This document shows, in pieces, positions 1 through 8,422 of a DNA stretch of 64,000 bases. A program made the position numbers and the translations under genes. The DNA is from Modicisalibacter luteus DSM 23508 (lineage in GTDB: Bacteria > Pseudomonadota > Gammaproteobacteria > Pseudomonadales > Halomonadaceae), in the NCBI RefSeq assembly GCF_000378505.1, contig NZ_KB899993.1, positions 246,828-310,827 on the forward strand, given 5' to 3'. Position 1 is the stretch's first letter; each line of letters starts with the position of its first letter. The notes beneath the pieces are model-generated. The model was not told where the DNA came from and searched no databases. It saw only the letters and a list, made by a program, of their open reading frames with translations.

Positions 1-31
1 GTGGACCTATCGAGAGGAGTCTGCATGTCAC

Positions 32-47
32 TTGACCAAATGGTCAA
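32..47. promoter_or_regulatory. RutR-type operator, perfect palindrome
   Basis: The 16 bp site TTGACCAAATGGTCAA is a perfect inverted repeat (7-bp arms, AA centre). It equals the published E. coli RutR consensus TTGACCA-NN-TGGTCAA. It lies about 140 bp upstream of a RutR-like TetR gene, so autoregulation and control of a divergent catabolic operon beyond the left edge are likely. The match is seen; the regulation is inferred. Confidence 0.8.
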
Positions 48-188
48 TTATTCTAGCGTGGCCGATAGCCCACAGGTGCGCAAGCAGGCGGCGCAGGAAA
101 TTCCTGTCGGGTCGGGGCGCGAGAATGCTGGCGTTGAGTCCCTCGCCAAGCTAGGGCAAGCTTGCTGCTTTGGCAGGGGAAAGCTTCG

Positions 189-821
189 ATGACGACGATC
201 ACTGCGCCGGAAACGACACGAACGCGATTGCGCAACGAAAGGGCGATTCTCGACGCAGCCGAACAGGTTTTTGCTTGCCATGGTTACCGTGGTGCAAGCG
301 TGCAGGCAATTGCCGAAGCAGCAGGTTTGCCAAAGTCGAACGTGCTCTATTATGTGGGTAGCAAGCGTCAGCTCTACGTCACGCTTCTTGAGCGCATGAT
401 GGAGCGATGGAACGCGATGCTGGACGATATCAGCGTCGATGACGATCCCGCCGAGGTCATCGAAGCCTTTATCCGCAGCAAGATGGAGCTCACCCGCATT
501 CATCCCCAAGGGTCTCGCCTGTTCGCGGCGGAGGTATTGCAGGGAGCGCCATTTCTGCAGGACTACCTGCGCGGGGAATTACGCGAATGGGTCCAGGCGA
601 GGGCAAAGGTGTTTGAGCAGTGGGCGGAAAGGGGGCGGATGGACCCGGTCGATCCAGTCTGGCTGATTTTCCTGATTTGGTCTTCCACCCAGCACTACGC
701 CGATTTTGAAGCTCAGGTACTGGGTATTACTGGTCGCGAAGCAATGGATACCGAGGACTATCGCAATATCACCGACTTCCTGTGTCGCGTCATTCTCAAG
801 GGATGCGGTATCCGAACATGA
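189..821 (+). CDS. RutR-type TetR-family transcriptional regulator
   Basis: A 210-residue repressor with an N-terminal TetR helix-turn-helix (about residues 15-60, ending in LYYVGSK, the usual recognition-helix boundary). The C-terminal half is like RutR/YcdC: SRLF, GAPFLQD and WSSTQHYADF match the E. coli RutR layout and length. RutR senses uracil and controls pyrimidine degradation; related proteins control other nitrogen catabolism, so the ligand here is not certain. The ATG at 189 is preferred to upstream starts because a GGGGA ribosome site sits just before it. A perfect RutR box lies upstream at 32-47. A GntR regulator follows about 100 bp downstream on the same strand. Confidence 0.85.
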   Translation: MTTITAPETTRTRLRNERAILDAAEQVFACHGYRGASVQAIAEAAGLPKSNVLYYVGSKRQLYVTLLERMMERWNAMLDDISVDDDPAEVIEAFIRSKMELTRIHPQGSRLFAAEVLQGAPFLQDYLRGELREWVQARAKVFEQWAERGRMDPVDPVWLIFLIWSSTQHYADFEAQVLGITGREAMDTEDYRNITDFLCRVILKGCGIRT

Positions 822-832
822 GGTTCGAACTA

Positions 833-865
833 ACTTTGAATACAATGTTCTCGTACTTTGGATAC
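833..865. promoter_or_regulatory. Direct repeat upstream of gntR-type gene
   Basis: Two near-identical 11-mers, ACTTTGAATAC (833-843) and ACTTTGGATAC (855-865), lie 22 bp apart, two helical turns. The second is framed by the inverted arms CTCGTA and TACGAG. The position, 60 bp before the regulator start, suits an autoregulatory operator. No binding consensus is known to me for this protein. Confidence 0.3.
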
Positions 866-925
866 GAGTAGCGCTCGGCGTGGCAACATGCGAAGGTATG
901 CGTGACCGAGCGATGGAGCACGACT

Positions 926-1648
926 ATGCCGAAGTCATGGCAGGATACGGTGATCGACGATATTCACGCTGGCAAGCGTGTCGGTGACCAATATATCGTC
1001 GACATGATACGCGACGCCGTGCTGTCTCAACGCCTTCCGCCGGGAACGCGCCTGCCTGAGGCAACACTGGGAGACATATTCGGTGTCAGTCGCTCGGTAG
1101 TACGCAAGGCATTGACCCGGCTGGTCGCAGATCACATCGTTGTGCAACAGCCTAATCAGGTGGCTCGCATTGCCTCGCCCGGTATCGAGGAGACGAAAGA
1201 GATTTTCGCCGCGCGGCGCTTGGTGGAAGGCGAGGTGGCCGCCTTGCTGGCGGGCCAGCTATCTTCCGCTCAATATACCGAGTTACGACAAATCATTGAG
1301 GAGGAGCACGACGCGCATCAACAGGGCGAAGAAGCCCGGCGCGTGAAGTGCTCCCTAGCAGTGCATCGTTATCTGGCGGATCAGTCACCTAACCGAGTGC
1401 TGGGCAGCATGTTGGCCGATCTGATCCTGCGCACATCCATTGTCATCGCGCTATACAAGCGTCCAGGCATGGAAGCCTGTTATCTGGATCACGATCATGC
1501 CGAACTTCTGGACTTGCTGGGGTCAGGGGCGCCACAACAAGCCTGTGACAGGATGCGTCAGCATCTGAGTGACCTCGAAGCGTTGCTCGATCTGCGTCCC
1601 CAGGAAGGGCGTATTGATCTTGCGGCTATCCTTGGTGGGATCGCCTAG
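926..1648 (+). CDS. GntR-family (FCD domain) transcriptional regulator
   Basis: A 240-residue regulator. Residues about 20-85 form a GntR winged helix (GTRLPEATL, then SRSVVRKAL). The rest is an all-helical FCD ligand-binding domain whose metal-binding residues are plausible (the EEEHDAH and YLDHDHAE segments). FadR/FCD regulators usually repress catabolic operons for small carboxylates or nucleobases. It follows the RutR-like gene on the same strand; in proteobacteria such pairs often control purine, pyrimidine or carbamate use, which fits the RutR box at the edge. A GTG 24 bases upstream is the alternative start; the ATG at 926 has a closer TGGAG site. The target is unknown. Confidence 0.8.
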   Translation: MPKSWQDTVIDDIHAGKRVGDQYIVDMIRDAVLSQRLPPGTRLPEATLGDIFGVSRSVVRKALTRLVADHIVVQQPNQVARIASPGIEETKEIFAARRLVEGEVAALLAGQLSSAQYTELRQIIEEEHDAHQQGEEARRVKCSLAVHRYLADQSPNRVLGSMLADLILRTSIVIALYKRPGMEACYLDHDHAELLDLLGSGAPQQACDRMRQHLSDLEALLDLRPQEGRIDLAAILGGIA

Positions 1649-1747
1649 TCGGTAAAACGCGGCTGATTCCTGTACAAATCCACTCTTTTTCCTATGCTGA
1701 AGCAGTTCGATGCTTCCTGATTATTTCGTTCGAATACCCCTTGTGTC

Positions 1748-1781
1748 GCCGGCCCCTTGAATCCCCGGGGCCGGCTTTTTT
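1748..1781 (+). terminator. Rho-independent terminator after the GntR gene
   Basis: A 9-bp stem GCCGGCCCC/GGGGCCGGC with a 10-base loop is followed by six T residues. It ends the transcript of the GntR regulator. Confidence 0.9.
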
Positions 1782-1801
1782 CGCTCCGCTTTACCTGATT
1801 A

Positions 1802-2005
1802 TTAGTCTGGGCCTGGGTCAGCGTCAGTTCCACCTTTATAGGCGCTCCAGTCCGAGTCCTGCATATGGACACGCTCTGCATCCGCCCGGTCGTAAGTGTC
1901 GTAAATCCCCAGACTCACACCAGTATCGCTATCGAAGAGTTCATAACGGGGCGTTGCATGGCCCTTCGTGCCGACTTGCCTGATTTCCATTGCGTTTCTA
2001 AGCAT
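1802..2005 (-). CDS. Small hypothetical protein
   Basis: A 67-residue acidic protein not recognised by family. A GGGAG ribosome site stands 7 bases before the ATG. The core reads like a beta-strand repeat: YELFDSDTGVSLGIYDTY, then an alanine/arginine helix. The same pattern (a D-T-D-T turn, then G-V/I-Y and a short acidic helix) appears in the 58-residue protein at 10478-10654, so the two may be distant relatives. The gene stands alone, with its 3' end facing the GntR terminator. Confidence 0.6.
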   Translation of the reverse strand: MLRNAMEIRQVGTKGHATPRYELFDSDTGVSLGIYDTYDRADAERVHMQDSDWSAYKGGTDADPGPD

Positions 2006-2120
2006 ACTGGCTCCCTGCGCTGATCTATGCCATTTAATGGCAACACCCTATCACGCTCTCGGACATGGCAGGGTATCGCCATGGCAACGGCATGCTCCAA
2101 TTGGTAACCTTCGGATAGTC

Positions 2121-3077
2121 TTAAAACGTCATGAAACTCAGCCAGACATACACTCCATAGCTGCCAAGCAAAATGGCTCCTTCGACACGTGACAGGCGCA
2201 AGCCGGTATAAAGAAACGCCAGTAGTACTACCGCGGAACCCAGCATGACCCACTGGTCGAAAACCAGGATGCGGCCTGCGACCGGCAAAGGTTGAAGGAT
2301 GGCCGAGACACCGAGAATGCCGAGCACATTGAAAATGTTGCTTCCAAGGATATTTCCCACGGCGACATCGGCATGACGGCGCAGGGCGGCAATCACCGAT
2401 ACCGCCATCTCGGGTAGGGACGTGCCCACCGCTACCAGAGTCAAGCCGATCACGGCTTCAGGCACACCCATGGATTCGGCGATACCAATGGCACCGTAGA
2501 GTAACAGCCTGGAACCGCCAATCAGCAAGGCAAGCCCGCCCAGGATGGCCAGGCCAATAGTGAGCCAGCTTTGAGGAAGAGCAGTCACTTCCTCCGCTTC
2601 TGCGGTATGCATGTCAGCAGCTGGAATGTGTTGCTGACTCTCGCTGCGATAGGCCCATATCAAGTAAGCAACGAGGCCAGCCAGCAATATGAATGCATCG
2701 CTTCTACCCAGGGCTCCACTCAGCGTAAGAACAATAAAGAGAGCACTGGCAACGACCACGACGAGCCCATCGCGACGCAAGGCCAGAGGCTGCACAGTCA
2801 TTGGCGAGATCAACGCGCACAGCCCAAGGATAAGAAGCACATTACCGATATTGCTGCCGACGATGTTGCCCACAGCAATGTCAGGTTGGTCATTCATGGC
2901 GGCATCGATGGACACCACGAGTTCCGGTGCCGACGTGCCAAACCCCACGATGACCAGGCCTGTCAGTAAGGGGGAAACCCCGACACGGCGCGAGGCGGCG
3001 ATGGCGCCCCGAATCAGTGCTTCTCCCCCCAGGGTGAGCAGTACGATACCAACTGCCAGACTAAGCGCATATCCCAT
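2121..3077 (-). CDS. Na+/Ca2+ antiporter, CaCA superfamily (YrbG type)
   Basis: A 318-residue inner-membrane antiporter with two homologous halves. Both alpha-repeat motifs are intact: GFGTSAPELVVS with GNIVGSNIGNV in the first half, AVGTSLPEMAVS with GNILGSNIFNV in the second. The acidic residue of each PE pair binds cation in this family. A short charged cytosolic loop (about residues 140-165) joins the halves. Length and motif order match E. coli YrbG. It exchanges Na+ for Ca2+ (or H+) across the inner membrane, useful in a salt-adapted cell. It is transcribed alone, divergent from the trehalose operon. Confidence 0.9.
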   Translation of the reverse strand: MGYALSLAVGIVLLTLGGEALIRGAIAASRRVGVSPLLTGLVIVGFGTSAPELVVSIDAAMNDQPDIAVGNIVGSNIGNVLLILGLCALISPMTVQPLALRRDGLVVVVASALFIVLTLSGALGRSDAFILLAGLVAYLIWAYRSESQQHIPAADMHTAEAEEVTALPQSWLTIGLAILGGLALLIGGSRLLLYGAIGIAESMGVPEAVIGLTLVAVGTSLPEMAVSVIAALRRHADVAVGNILGSNIFNVLGILGVSAILQPLPVAGRILVFDQWVMLGSAVVLLAFLYTGLRLSRVEGAILLGSYGVYVWLSFMTF

Positions 3078-3226
3078 ATGTTCGAGTCCCTTCGTTGTGG
3101 TGTATTACCTTGCCCGAATGCTAGTGCAAGCTGTCAGCGTTTGCGATTGGCATAAACGCACTGAACCGAGCCCTCCAGCTACACTATCGGCATGAAGTAA
3201 TGCACTGACTGCCATAGGGACTCGCA

Positions 3227-4801
3227 ATGCAACAACCAGCGCATTCGCCACGGGACGTAACGTTAACCCGCTACCGGGCCAGCGTATTCGACCTGGATGG
3301 GGTAGTGACCGATACGGCACGCGTTCACTGCCAGGCTTGGCGAAAGCTCTTCGACGGTTACCTGGCCGAGCGTGCCGAGCGCGACGGCGTACCCTTGTGG
3401 GCGTTCGATCCCCAGGGAGACTATCGCCGCCATGTCGACGGCAAGCCACGCAATGAAGGGATCAGGAGCTTTCTGGAGTCACGCAGCATTCAACTGCCGT
3501 TCGGCTCGCCCGAGGACGCCCCCGATGAAGAGACCATCTGTGGGCTAGCCAACCGCAAACAGCGGTTTTTCGAGCAGTTTTTGGCGACGGAGGGGGTTGA
3601 CGTCTTTGCCTCGTCGGTGGCCTTCATCGAGTCGATCCGCAAGGCCGGCCTGAAAACCGCCCTGATATCGTCAAGCAAGAACGCGCAGGACATTCTCGTC
3701 AGGACTGGGCTGGCCCATCTGTTCGATGCGGTAATCGACGGCATCGAGGCGGAGCGTACAGGGCTGCATGGCAAGCCACACCCCGACATATTCCGGCATG
3801 CAGCCAGTCTACTGTCGGTCCCGCCGGGAGAGGCCTTTGCAGTGGAAGATGCCCTGTCCGGTGTCGAGGCTGCCTACAAGGCGGACTTCGGGCTGGTAAT
3901 CGGCATTGATCGTGCTCGACAACGCGACGAGCTATTGGCTCATGGCGCTGATGTCGTCGTCGATGACTTGGCCGAGCTCATGCCTGCCGATGTAGTGCAG
4001 GAGAACTCGCTGCCCGATGCCCTGGAGGCTTTCGATCAGCTTGTCGGGGCGATGGGGCCTGAGCGTCCGGCAGTTTTTCTGGATTATGACGGTACGCTGA
4101 CGCCGATCGTCGACAGGCCGGAGCTGGCCGTGCTCGACGCGCCAGTGCGGCGCACGCTTGAGCGGTTGGCTAAGTGTTGCACCGTGGCCATTGTCAGTGG
4201 GCGTGACCGGGTCAATGTGGCCGGACTGGTGGGGATCGACAACCTCGTTTACGCAGGCAGCCATGGCTTTGACATTGCCGGGCCCGACGGCCTGCAGATG
4301 CAGCACGAACGCGCCGCGGAATTTCTGCCTGCCCTCGACGCGGCCGAGGAGCAACTACGGGCTCGCCTGGTCGACGTGCCGGGTGTGCTCATCGAACGCA
4401 AGCGTTTCGCCATCGCTACTCATTACCGGCTAGTCGCCGAGAGTGACGTTGAGCGCGTTGAAGCCGCCGTCGAGACCGTGGCGGGCGAGCATCCGCAACT
4501 TCGGCGCACTGGCGGTAAGAAAGTCTTCGAATTGCGTCCCCAACTCCCCTGGGACAAGGGCAAGGCCGTTGTTTGGCTGCTTGAGGCTCTAGGGCTAGCA
4601 AAAGAGAAGGTGGTCCCGATCTACATCGGCGATGACGAAACCGACGAGGATGCCTTTGCGGCGCTGCGTGAGCGGGGCGGACTCGGGCTTTTCGTCGGCG
4701 ATGCTTCGCAGGCCACGGCTGCCAGCTATCGTTTGGAGGACACGGATGCCGTCGGGCACTTTCTCAGCCGACTCGCCGACATGCTGGAAGACAGGCCATG
4801 A
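3227..4801 (+). CDS. Fused beta-phosphoglucomutase / trehalose-6-phosphate phosphatase
   Basis: A 524-residue protein made of two HAD phosphatase-fold enzymes. Residues about 15-255 resemble beta-phosphoglucomutase: FDLDGVVTD with nucleophile D22 and acid/base D24, then ISSSKNA, KPHPDIF and VEDALSGVEAA. Residues about 280-520 resemble trehalose-6-phosphate phosphatase (OtsB): LDYDGTLTPI with D286 and D288, IVSGRDR, and GDDETDEDAF for Mg2+. The first half would turn beta-glucose-1-phosphate into glucose-6-phosphate; the second would dephosphorylate trehalose-6-phosphate. The stop overlaps the start of the GH65 phosphorylase by 4 bases (ATGA), so the two are translationally coupled. An AGGGA ribosome site precedes the ATG. 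Families are clear; the exact disaccharide is inferred. Confidence 0.88.
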   Translation: MQQPAHSPRDVTLTRYRASVFDLDGVVTDTARVHCQAWRKLFDGYLAERAERDGVPLWAFDPQGDYRRHVDGKPRNEGIRSFLESRSIQLPFGSPEDAPDEETICGLANRKQRFFEQFLATEGVDVFASSVAFIESIRKAGLKTALISSSKNAQDILVRTGLAHLFDAVIDGIEAERTGLHGKPHPDIFRHAASLLSVPPGEAFAVEDALSGVEAAYKADFGLVIGIDRARQRDELLAHGADVVVDDLAELMPADVVQENSLPDALEAFDQLVGAMGPERPAVFLDYDGTLTPIVDRPELAVLDAPVRRTLERLAKCCTVAIVSGRDRVNVAGLVGIDNLVYAGSHGFDIAGPDGLQMQHERAAEFLPALDAAEEQLRARLVDVPGVLIERKRFAIATHYRLVAESDVERVEAAVETVAGEHPQLRRTGGKKVFELRPQLPWDKGKAVVWLLEALGLAKEKVVPIYIGDDETDEDAFAALRERGGLGLFVGDASQATAASYRLEDTDAVGHFLSRLADMLEDRP

Positions 4802-7224
4802 GCGATTGGACTCTCGACTATCACGGCTTTGAGCCTTCTCAGGAAGGGGTGCGTGAGGCGTTGTGCACGCTGGGCAACGGATACTTTGCAACCCGAGGCG
4901 CCGCGTGTGAGGCGGACGCGAGCGAGATCCATTATCCCGGGACTTACCTGGCGGGAGGCTACGACCGCCTGTCGACAGAGATTGCCGGTCGGGTGATTGA
5001 AAACGAGGACCTGGTCAACCTGCCCAATTGGCTATGCCTGACGTTTCGCCCAGAGGGCGGCGACTGGTTCAATCCCATGGCAGTGGAACTGCTCGACTTT
5101 CACCAGCATCTGGATATCGAGACCGGTGTGCTCAAGCGGCAGCTCTTTTTTCGCGACCATCAAGGGCGTGAGACCACGTTGGTGACACAGCGTCTCGTGC
5201 ATATGGTGCATCCTCATTTGGGCGCCATCGAATGGCGCATTCGACCTGAGAACTGGTCGGGACGTGTCAGCATCTGCTCGGCCCTGGACGGCCGGGTCAT
5301 CAATGCTGGTGTCGAGCGGTACCGACAATTGGCCAGCACCCATCTAGTGCCGCTTTCCTCGGATTCGCCAAGCGATGACACGATTCGTCTACAGGTCGAG
5401 ACCCGTCAATCCAGATTGCATATCGCTCAGGCAGCGCGGACGCAGATTCGAGTGGCCGGGCAGGATGTCGAGGGCGAGCGACAAATCATCGAGGAGTCCG
5501 GCTATATTGCCCAAGAAACAGTGCTTGATCTCGAGGCGGGAAAGGAGGCCGCAATAGAAAAGGTCGTGGCGCTGCATACCTCACGAGACCGCGCGATTTC
5601 CGAACCCGGACACGCCGCCAGCCAGTCAGTGGCCCGGGCCGGAACATTCGCTGAGCTATATGAAAGTCATCGACGGGTCTGGTCGCAACTCTGGCAACGC
5701 TGTGATGTTGAGCTCGATGGAGGCGGACGGGCCCAGATGATCCTGCGTCTGCATATTTTCCATCTGCTGCAGACGGTCTCGCCGCACAGCGCCGATCTGG
5801 ATGTCGGCGTGCCGGCCCGGGGGCTTCACGGTGAGGCCTATCGAGGACATATTTTCTGGGATGAGCTGTTCATCTTTCCATTCCTGAATTATCGAATTCC
5901 CGAAATAACCCGTGCGCTGCTTCACTACCGTTATCGACGCTTGAACGAGGCTCGCCACTCGGCACGAGAAGCTGGTTACCGAGGAGCCATGTACCCTTGG
6001 CAAAGCGGGAGCGATGGGCGCGAAGAGAGCCAGCAGGTCCATCTCAACCCCAGGTCGGGGCATTGGATAGCCGACAACAGTGCCTTGCAGCGTCACGTCA
6101 ATGCCGCTGTGGCCTATAACGTGTGGCGTTATTACGAGGTTACCGAGGACCGCGAGTTTCTGGCCTATTACGGTGCCGAGATGCTCTTCGAAATCGCCCG
6201 GTTCTGGGCGAGTGCCGCGAGCTGGAATGCGCAGCGCAAGCGTTACGACATACGGGGTGTGATGGGACCTGACGAGTTCCATGACCGTTACCCTGATGCG
6301 GAGGCGCCGGGACTCGATAACAATACCTACACCAATGTCATGGCGGCCTGGGTGCTGGGGCGTGCGGTTAACGTCTATGATCTGATCGGTGAGCGGCGTC
6401 GGCGTGAGCTAGGTGTTGCGTTGGGACTCTCGAATCATGAAGTCAGCGACTGGCTGACTATTAGGCAAAAACTGTTCGTGCCGTTTCATGGGAATGGCAT
6501 TCCCAGCCAGTTCGAGGGCTATGAGCATCTAGAGGAGTTCGATTGGGCAGGCTATCGTGAGCGCTATGGCGATATCCACCGTCTGGATCGGCTACTCGAG
6601 GCGGAAGGGGATACCGTCAATCGCTACAAGGCTTCAAAGCAGGCCGATGTACTGATGCTGTTCTATCTGTTCTCTGCCGAGGAGTTGGGGGACATCTTTG
6701 CCCAGCTTGGTTATCCGTTTTCTGGCGAGCTGATTCCGCGCACTATCGATTATTACCAGCAGCGCACCTCGCACGGCTCGACCCTTAGCCGTGTTGTGAC
6801 CTCTTGGGTGCTGGCCCGCTCGGATCGTCGACAGGCCTGGGATTCGTTCCTGCAAGTATTGCAGAGCGATATCGAGGATAGCCAGCACGGCACGACGCAA
6901 GAAGGAATCCATCTTGGCGCTATGGCCGGAAGTGTCGACTTGATCCAGCGTGGCCACACCGGGCTGGAAGTCCGTGACGGTATGCTGCGGCTCAACCCCT
7001 GCCTACCAGAAGCGTTGAGTGGCTTGCGCTTGCAGCTGTGTTACCGGGGGGATTGGCTAAAACTCGACCTGGGGGAAGAGCGACTGACCCTGACGGCACC
7101 GGAAGGCTGGGCAGGTCCGGAACGGATCATGTTCCGTGACGAAATTTACCCATTCGGCGAGGGGCAGCGGCTGGAACTGAACTATTCCTCAGAGGAGCGC
7201 TGTTGGCTACCCAACAGGGAGTGA
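4798..7224 (+). CDS. Glycoside hydrolase family 65 disaccharide phosphorylase
   Basis: An 808-residue GH65 enzyme (trehalose, maltose or kojibiose phosphorylase type). It would split an alpha-glucosyl disaccharide with phosphate into glucose and beta-glucose-1-phosphate, without spending ATP. The general acid is expected in MGPDEFH, Glu493. KASKQADVL and the later TSHGSTLS phosphate-binding segment are also present, followed by the usual C-terminal beta domain. The upstream fused mutase consumes exactly this product, which supports a phosphorylase rather than a hydrolase. Trehalose is the best guess because the neighbour also carries a trehalose-6-phosphate phosphatase domain. Sequence alone does not fix the linkage. 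Confidence 0.88.
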   Translation: MSDWTLDYHGFEPSQEGVREALCTLGNGYFATRGAACEADASEIHYPGTYLAGGYDRLSTEIAGRVIENEDLVNLPNWLCLTFRPEGGDWFNPMAVELLDFHQHLDIETGVLKRQLFFRDHQGRETTLVTQRLVHMVHPHLGAIEWRIRPENWSGRVSICSALDGRVINAGVERYRQLASTHLVPLSSDSPSDDTIRLQVETRQSRLHIAQAARTQIRVAGQDVEGERQIIEESGYIAQETVLDLEAGKEAAIEKVVALHTSRDRAISEPGHAASQSVARAGTFAELYESHRRVWSQLWQRCDVELDGGGRAQMILRLHIFHLLQTVSPHSADLDVGVPARGLHGEAYRGHIFWDELFIFPFLNYRIPEITRALLHYRYRRLNEARHSAREAGYRGAMYPWQSGSDGREESQQVHLNPRSGHWIADNSALQRHVNAAVAYNVWRYYEVTEDREFLAYYGAEMLFEIARFWASAASWNAQRKRYDIRGVMGPDEFHDRYPDAEAPGLDNNTYTNVMAAWVLGRAVNVYDLIGERRRRELGVALGLSNHEVSDWLTIRQKLFVPFHGNGIPSQFEGYEHLEEFDWAGYRERYGDIHRLDRLLEAEGDTVNRYKASKQADVLMLFYLFSAEELGDIFAQLGYPFSGELIPRTIDYYQQRTSHGSTLSRVVTSWVLARSDRRQAWDSFLQVLQSDIEDSQHGTTQEGIHLGAMAGSVDLIQRGHTGLEVRDGMLRLNPCLPEALSGLRLQLCYRGDWLKLDLGEERLTLTAPEGWAGPERIMFRDEIYPFGEGQRLELNYSSEERCWLPNRE

Positions 7225-7240
7225 TGGGTGATCGAGGCAT

Positions 7241-7275
7241 AATGAAAAGGCCCCGCCAGTCCTTGGCCGGGGCCC
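7241..7275 (-). terminator. Intrinsic terminator of the CsrB-like RNA
   Basis: The GC stem GGCCCCG/CGGGGCC (7249-7255 with 7268-7274) is followed on the minus strand by TTTTCATT. The T-run exists only on the minus strand, so it ends the RNA described at 7241-7515; it may also slow plus-strand transcripts leaving the GH65 gene. Confidence 0.8.
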
Positions 7276-7515
7276 TTATGTCCTATCATGCGTCCTGGCA
7301 TCGTTGAATCGCTTCCTGCGGCGGGCTCCTTACCATGCGGCATCCTGCCGGTGCGTCCTGCATTACCCCGAGGCGTCCCGCCTCTTGCTTCCTTGATTCT
7401 TTGCGCTCCTGCGCGTTCTTCCTTGCTGCGCCTCCTTGTACCGTGAAAGCTCCGTGCCAGACTTGGAATTAACTTGTGCCCGTTCAACTTAGCGTAGCGT
7501 AGAGTAACAAAATAT
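7241..7515 (-). ncRNA. CsrB/RsmZ-like CsrA-sequestering small RNA (candidate)
   Basis: No sizeable protein is encoded on the minus strand here, but it carries 13 GGA motifs within 195 bases (TCC on the plus strand at 7260, 7281, 7293, 7314, 7327, 7343, 7356, 7376, 7390, 7407, 7420, 7433 and 7451). They are spaced 12-21 bases apart. Several have the full CsrA-site form CAGGACG or CAGGATG, others AAGGAG or CAAGGAAG. The block ends in a strong intrinsic terminator and starts below a promoter-like element. This is the classic build of CsrB/CsrC/RsmZ RNAs, which bind and titrate the translation regulator CsrA/RsmA. Ends are estimates. The motif layout is seen; the function follows from the family. 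Confidence 0.82.
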
Positions 7516-7522
7516 TACAAAT

Positions 7523-7553
7523 ATTTTAGGTTATGAACTTTTTAATACGTCAA
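7523..7553 (-). promoter_or_regulatory. Putative sigma-70 promoter of the CsrB-like RNA
   Basis: On the minus strand TTGACG (7553-7548) and TAAAAT (7528-7523) are separated by 19 bases, slightly long but with strong hexamers, in an A/T-rich stretch. About 30 bases further up, TGTATC-N7-CTTAAA is a weak match to the GacA/UvrY site TGTAAG-N6-CTTACA. I do not rely on the latter. Confidence 0.45.
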
Positions 7554-7714
7554 AGACCATACGGGCAACTTTTAAGTCCTACCGATACATCAAAGCCAGG
7601 ACTTAGAATGGCATGCTTTCAGCATAAGGATATGGTTACCTTGGCTACTTCCGCCATGCCTGCTTTTCTCAAACAAGCTATTACAAGCGATTACACTTGA
7701 AAAGGATTATATTC

Positions 7715-8422
7715 ATGCTACGCCTCCCTTGGCTTGCGGCCACTATGCTGGTTCTCGTTCTATTGGCAACAACACTAGAGTCCCGGGCCGGGGAGTTTCT
7801 GTACAGAGTAGGCGCCACCACAACGCCCATACCGCAAACACTGGAGCAGACACTGTTCCGGTTGGCTCCCGACGCGGATCGCCAAGTGCTACGCTTGGCT
7901 GCACGCGCCATCTCCTGTGCCGAACCGGATGCCGATAAGCTGGCAGTCATCGATTATTCCCTGCCTTCCAACCAGCCTCGTTTATGGGTCTTCGACCTCG
8001 CCGATCAAACGTTGGTATTCAAGGAGCTTGTTGCGCATGGCCGGGGCTCGGGTAATGCGCATGCAACAGCCTTTTCTAATTTTTTCGACAGTTGGCAATC
8101 GAGCCTGGGGCTGTTCCGAACACTTAATAGTTACCACGGAAGAAACGGCTACTCATTACGCCTTGAAGGACTGGAGCCGGGCATTAACGACAACGCGTTC
8201 GAGCGTGCAGTTGTCATTCATGGCGCCGATTATGTTGATGAGGCGTTCATTGCCCAGACCGGACGCCTAGGGCGCAGCCATGGTTGCCCGGCGGTACGTA
8301 CAGATATTGCTTCTCCGTTGATCGATACTCTCAAGGGTGGTCAGTATCTTTTCATCTATTACCCGGATGCCGAGTGGCTGGAAACATCTGATTTTCTTCA
8401 CTGCAACATGTTAGCGCCCTAA
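7715..8422 (+). CDS. Exported murein L,D-transpeptidase-like protein (YkuD_2 family)
   Basis: A 235-residue protein with an N-terminal signal peptide (about residues 1-25, cut near SRAG). Its catalytic region is of the murein L,D-transpeptidase catalytic-domain family: VIHGADYV supplies the histidine and RLGRSHGCPAV the catalytic cysteine. Such proteins act in the periplasm on the peptide part of peptidoglycan. The ATG at 7715 is chosen over a TTG 18 bases upstream because AAGGA stands 8 bases before it. It is monocistronic and flanked by long A/T-rich non-coding DNA. Confidence 0.82.
   Translation: MLRLPWLAATMLVLVLLATTLESRAGEFLYRVGATTTPIPQTLEQTLFRLAPDADRQVLRLAARAISCAEPDADKLAVIDYSLPSNQPRLWVFDLADQTLVFKELVAHGRGSGNAHATAFSNFFDSWQSSLGLFRTLNSYHGRNGYSLRLEGLEPGINDNAFERAVVIHGADYVDEAFIAQTGRLGRSHGCPAVRTDIASPLIDTLKGGQYLFIYYPDAEWLETSDFLHCNMLAP

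Noticed and set aside
7548..7600. GacA/UvrY binding site upstream of the CsrB-like RNA
   Set aside because: TGTATC-N7-CTTAAA is a poor match with wrong spacing; not claimed as a site.
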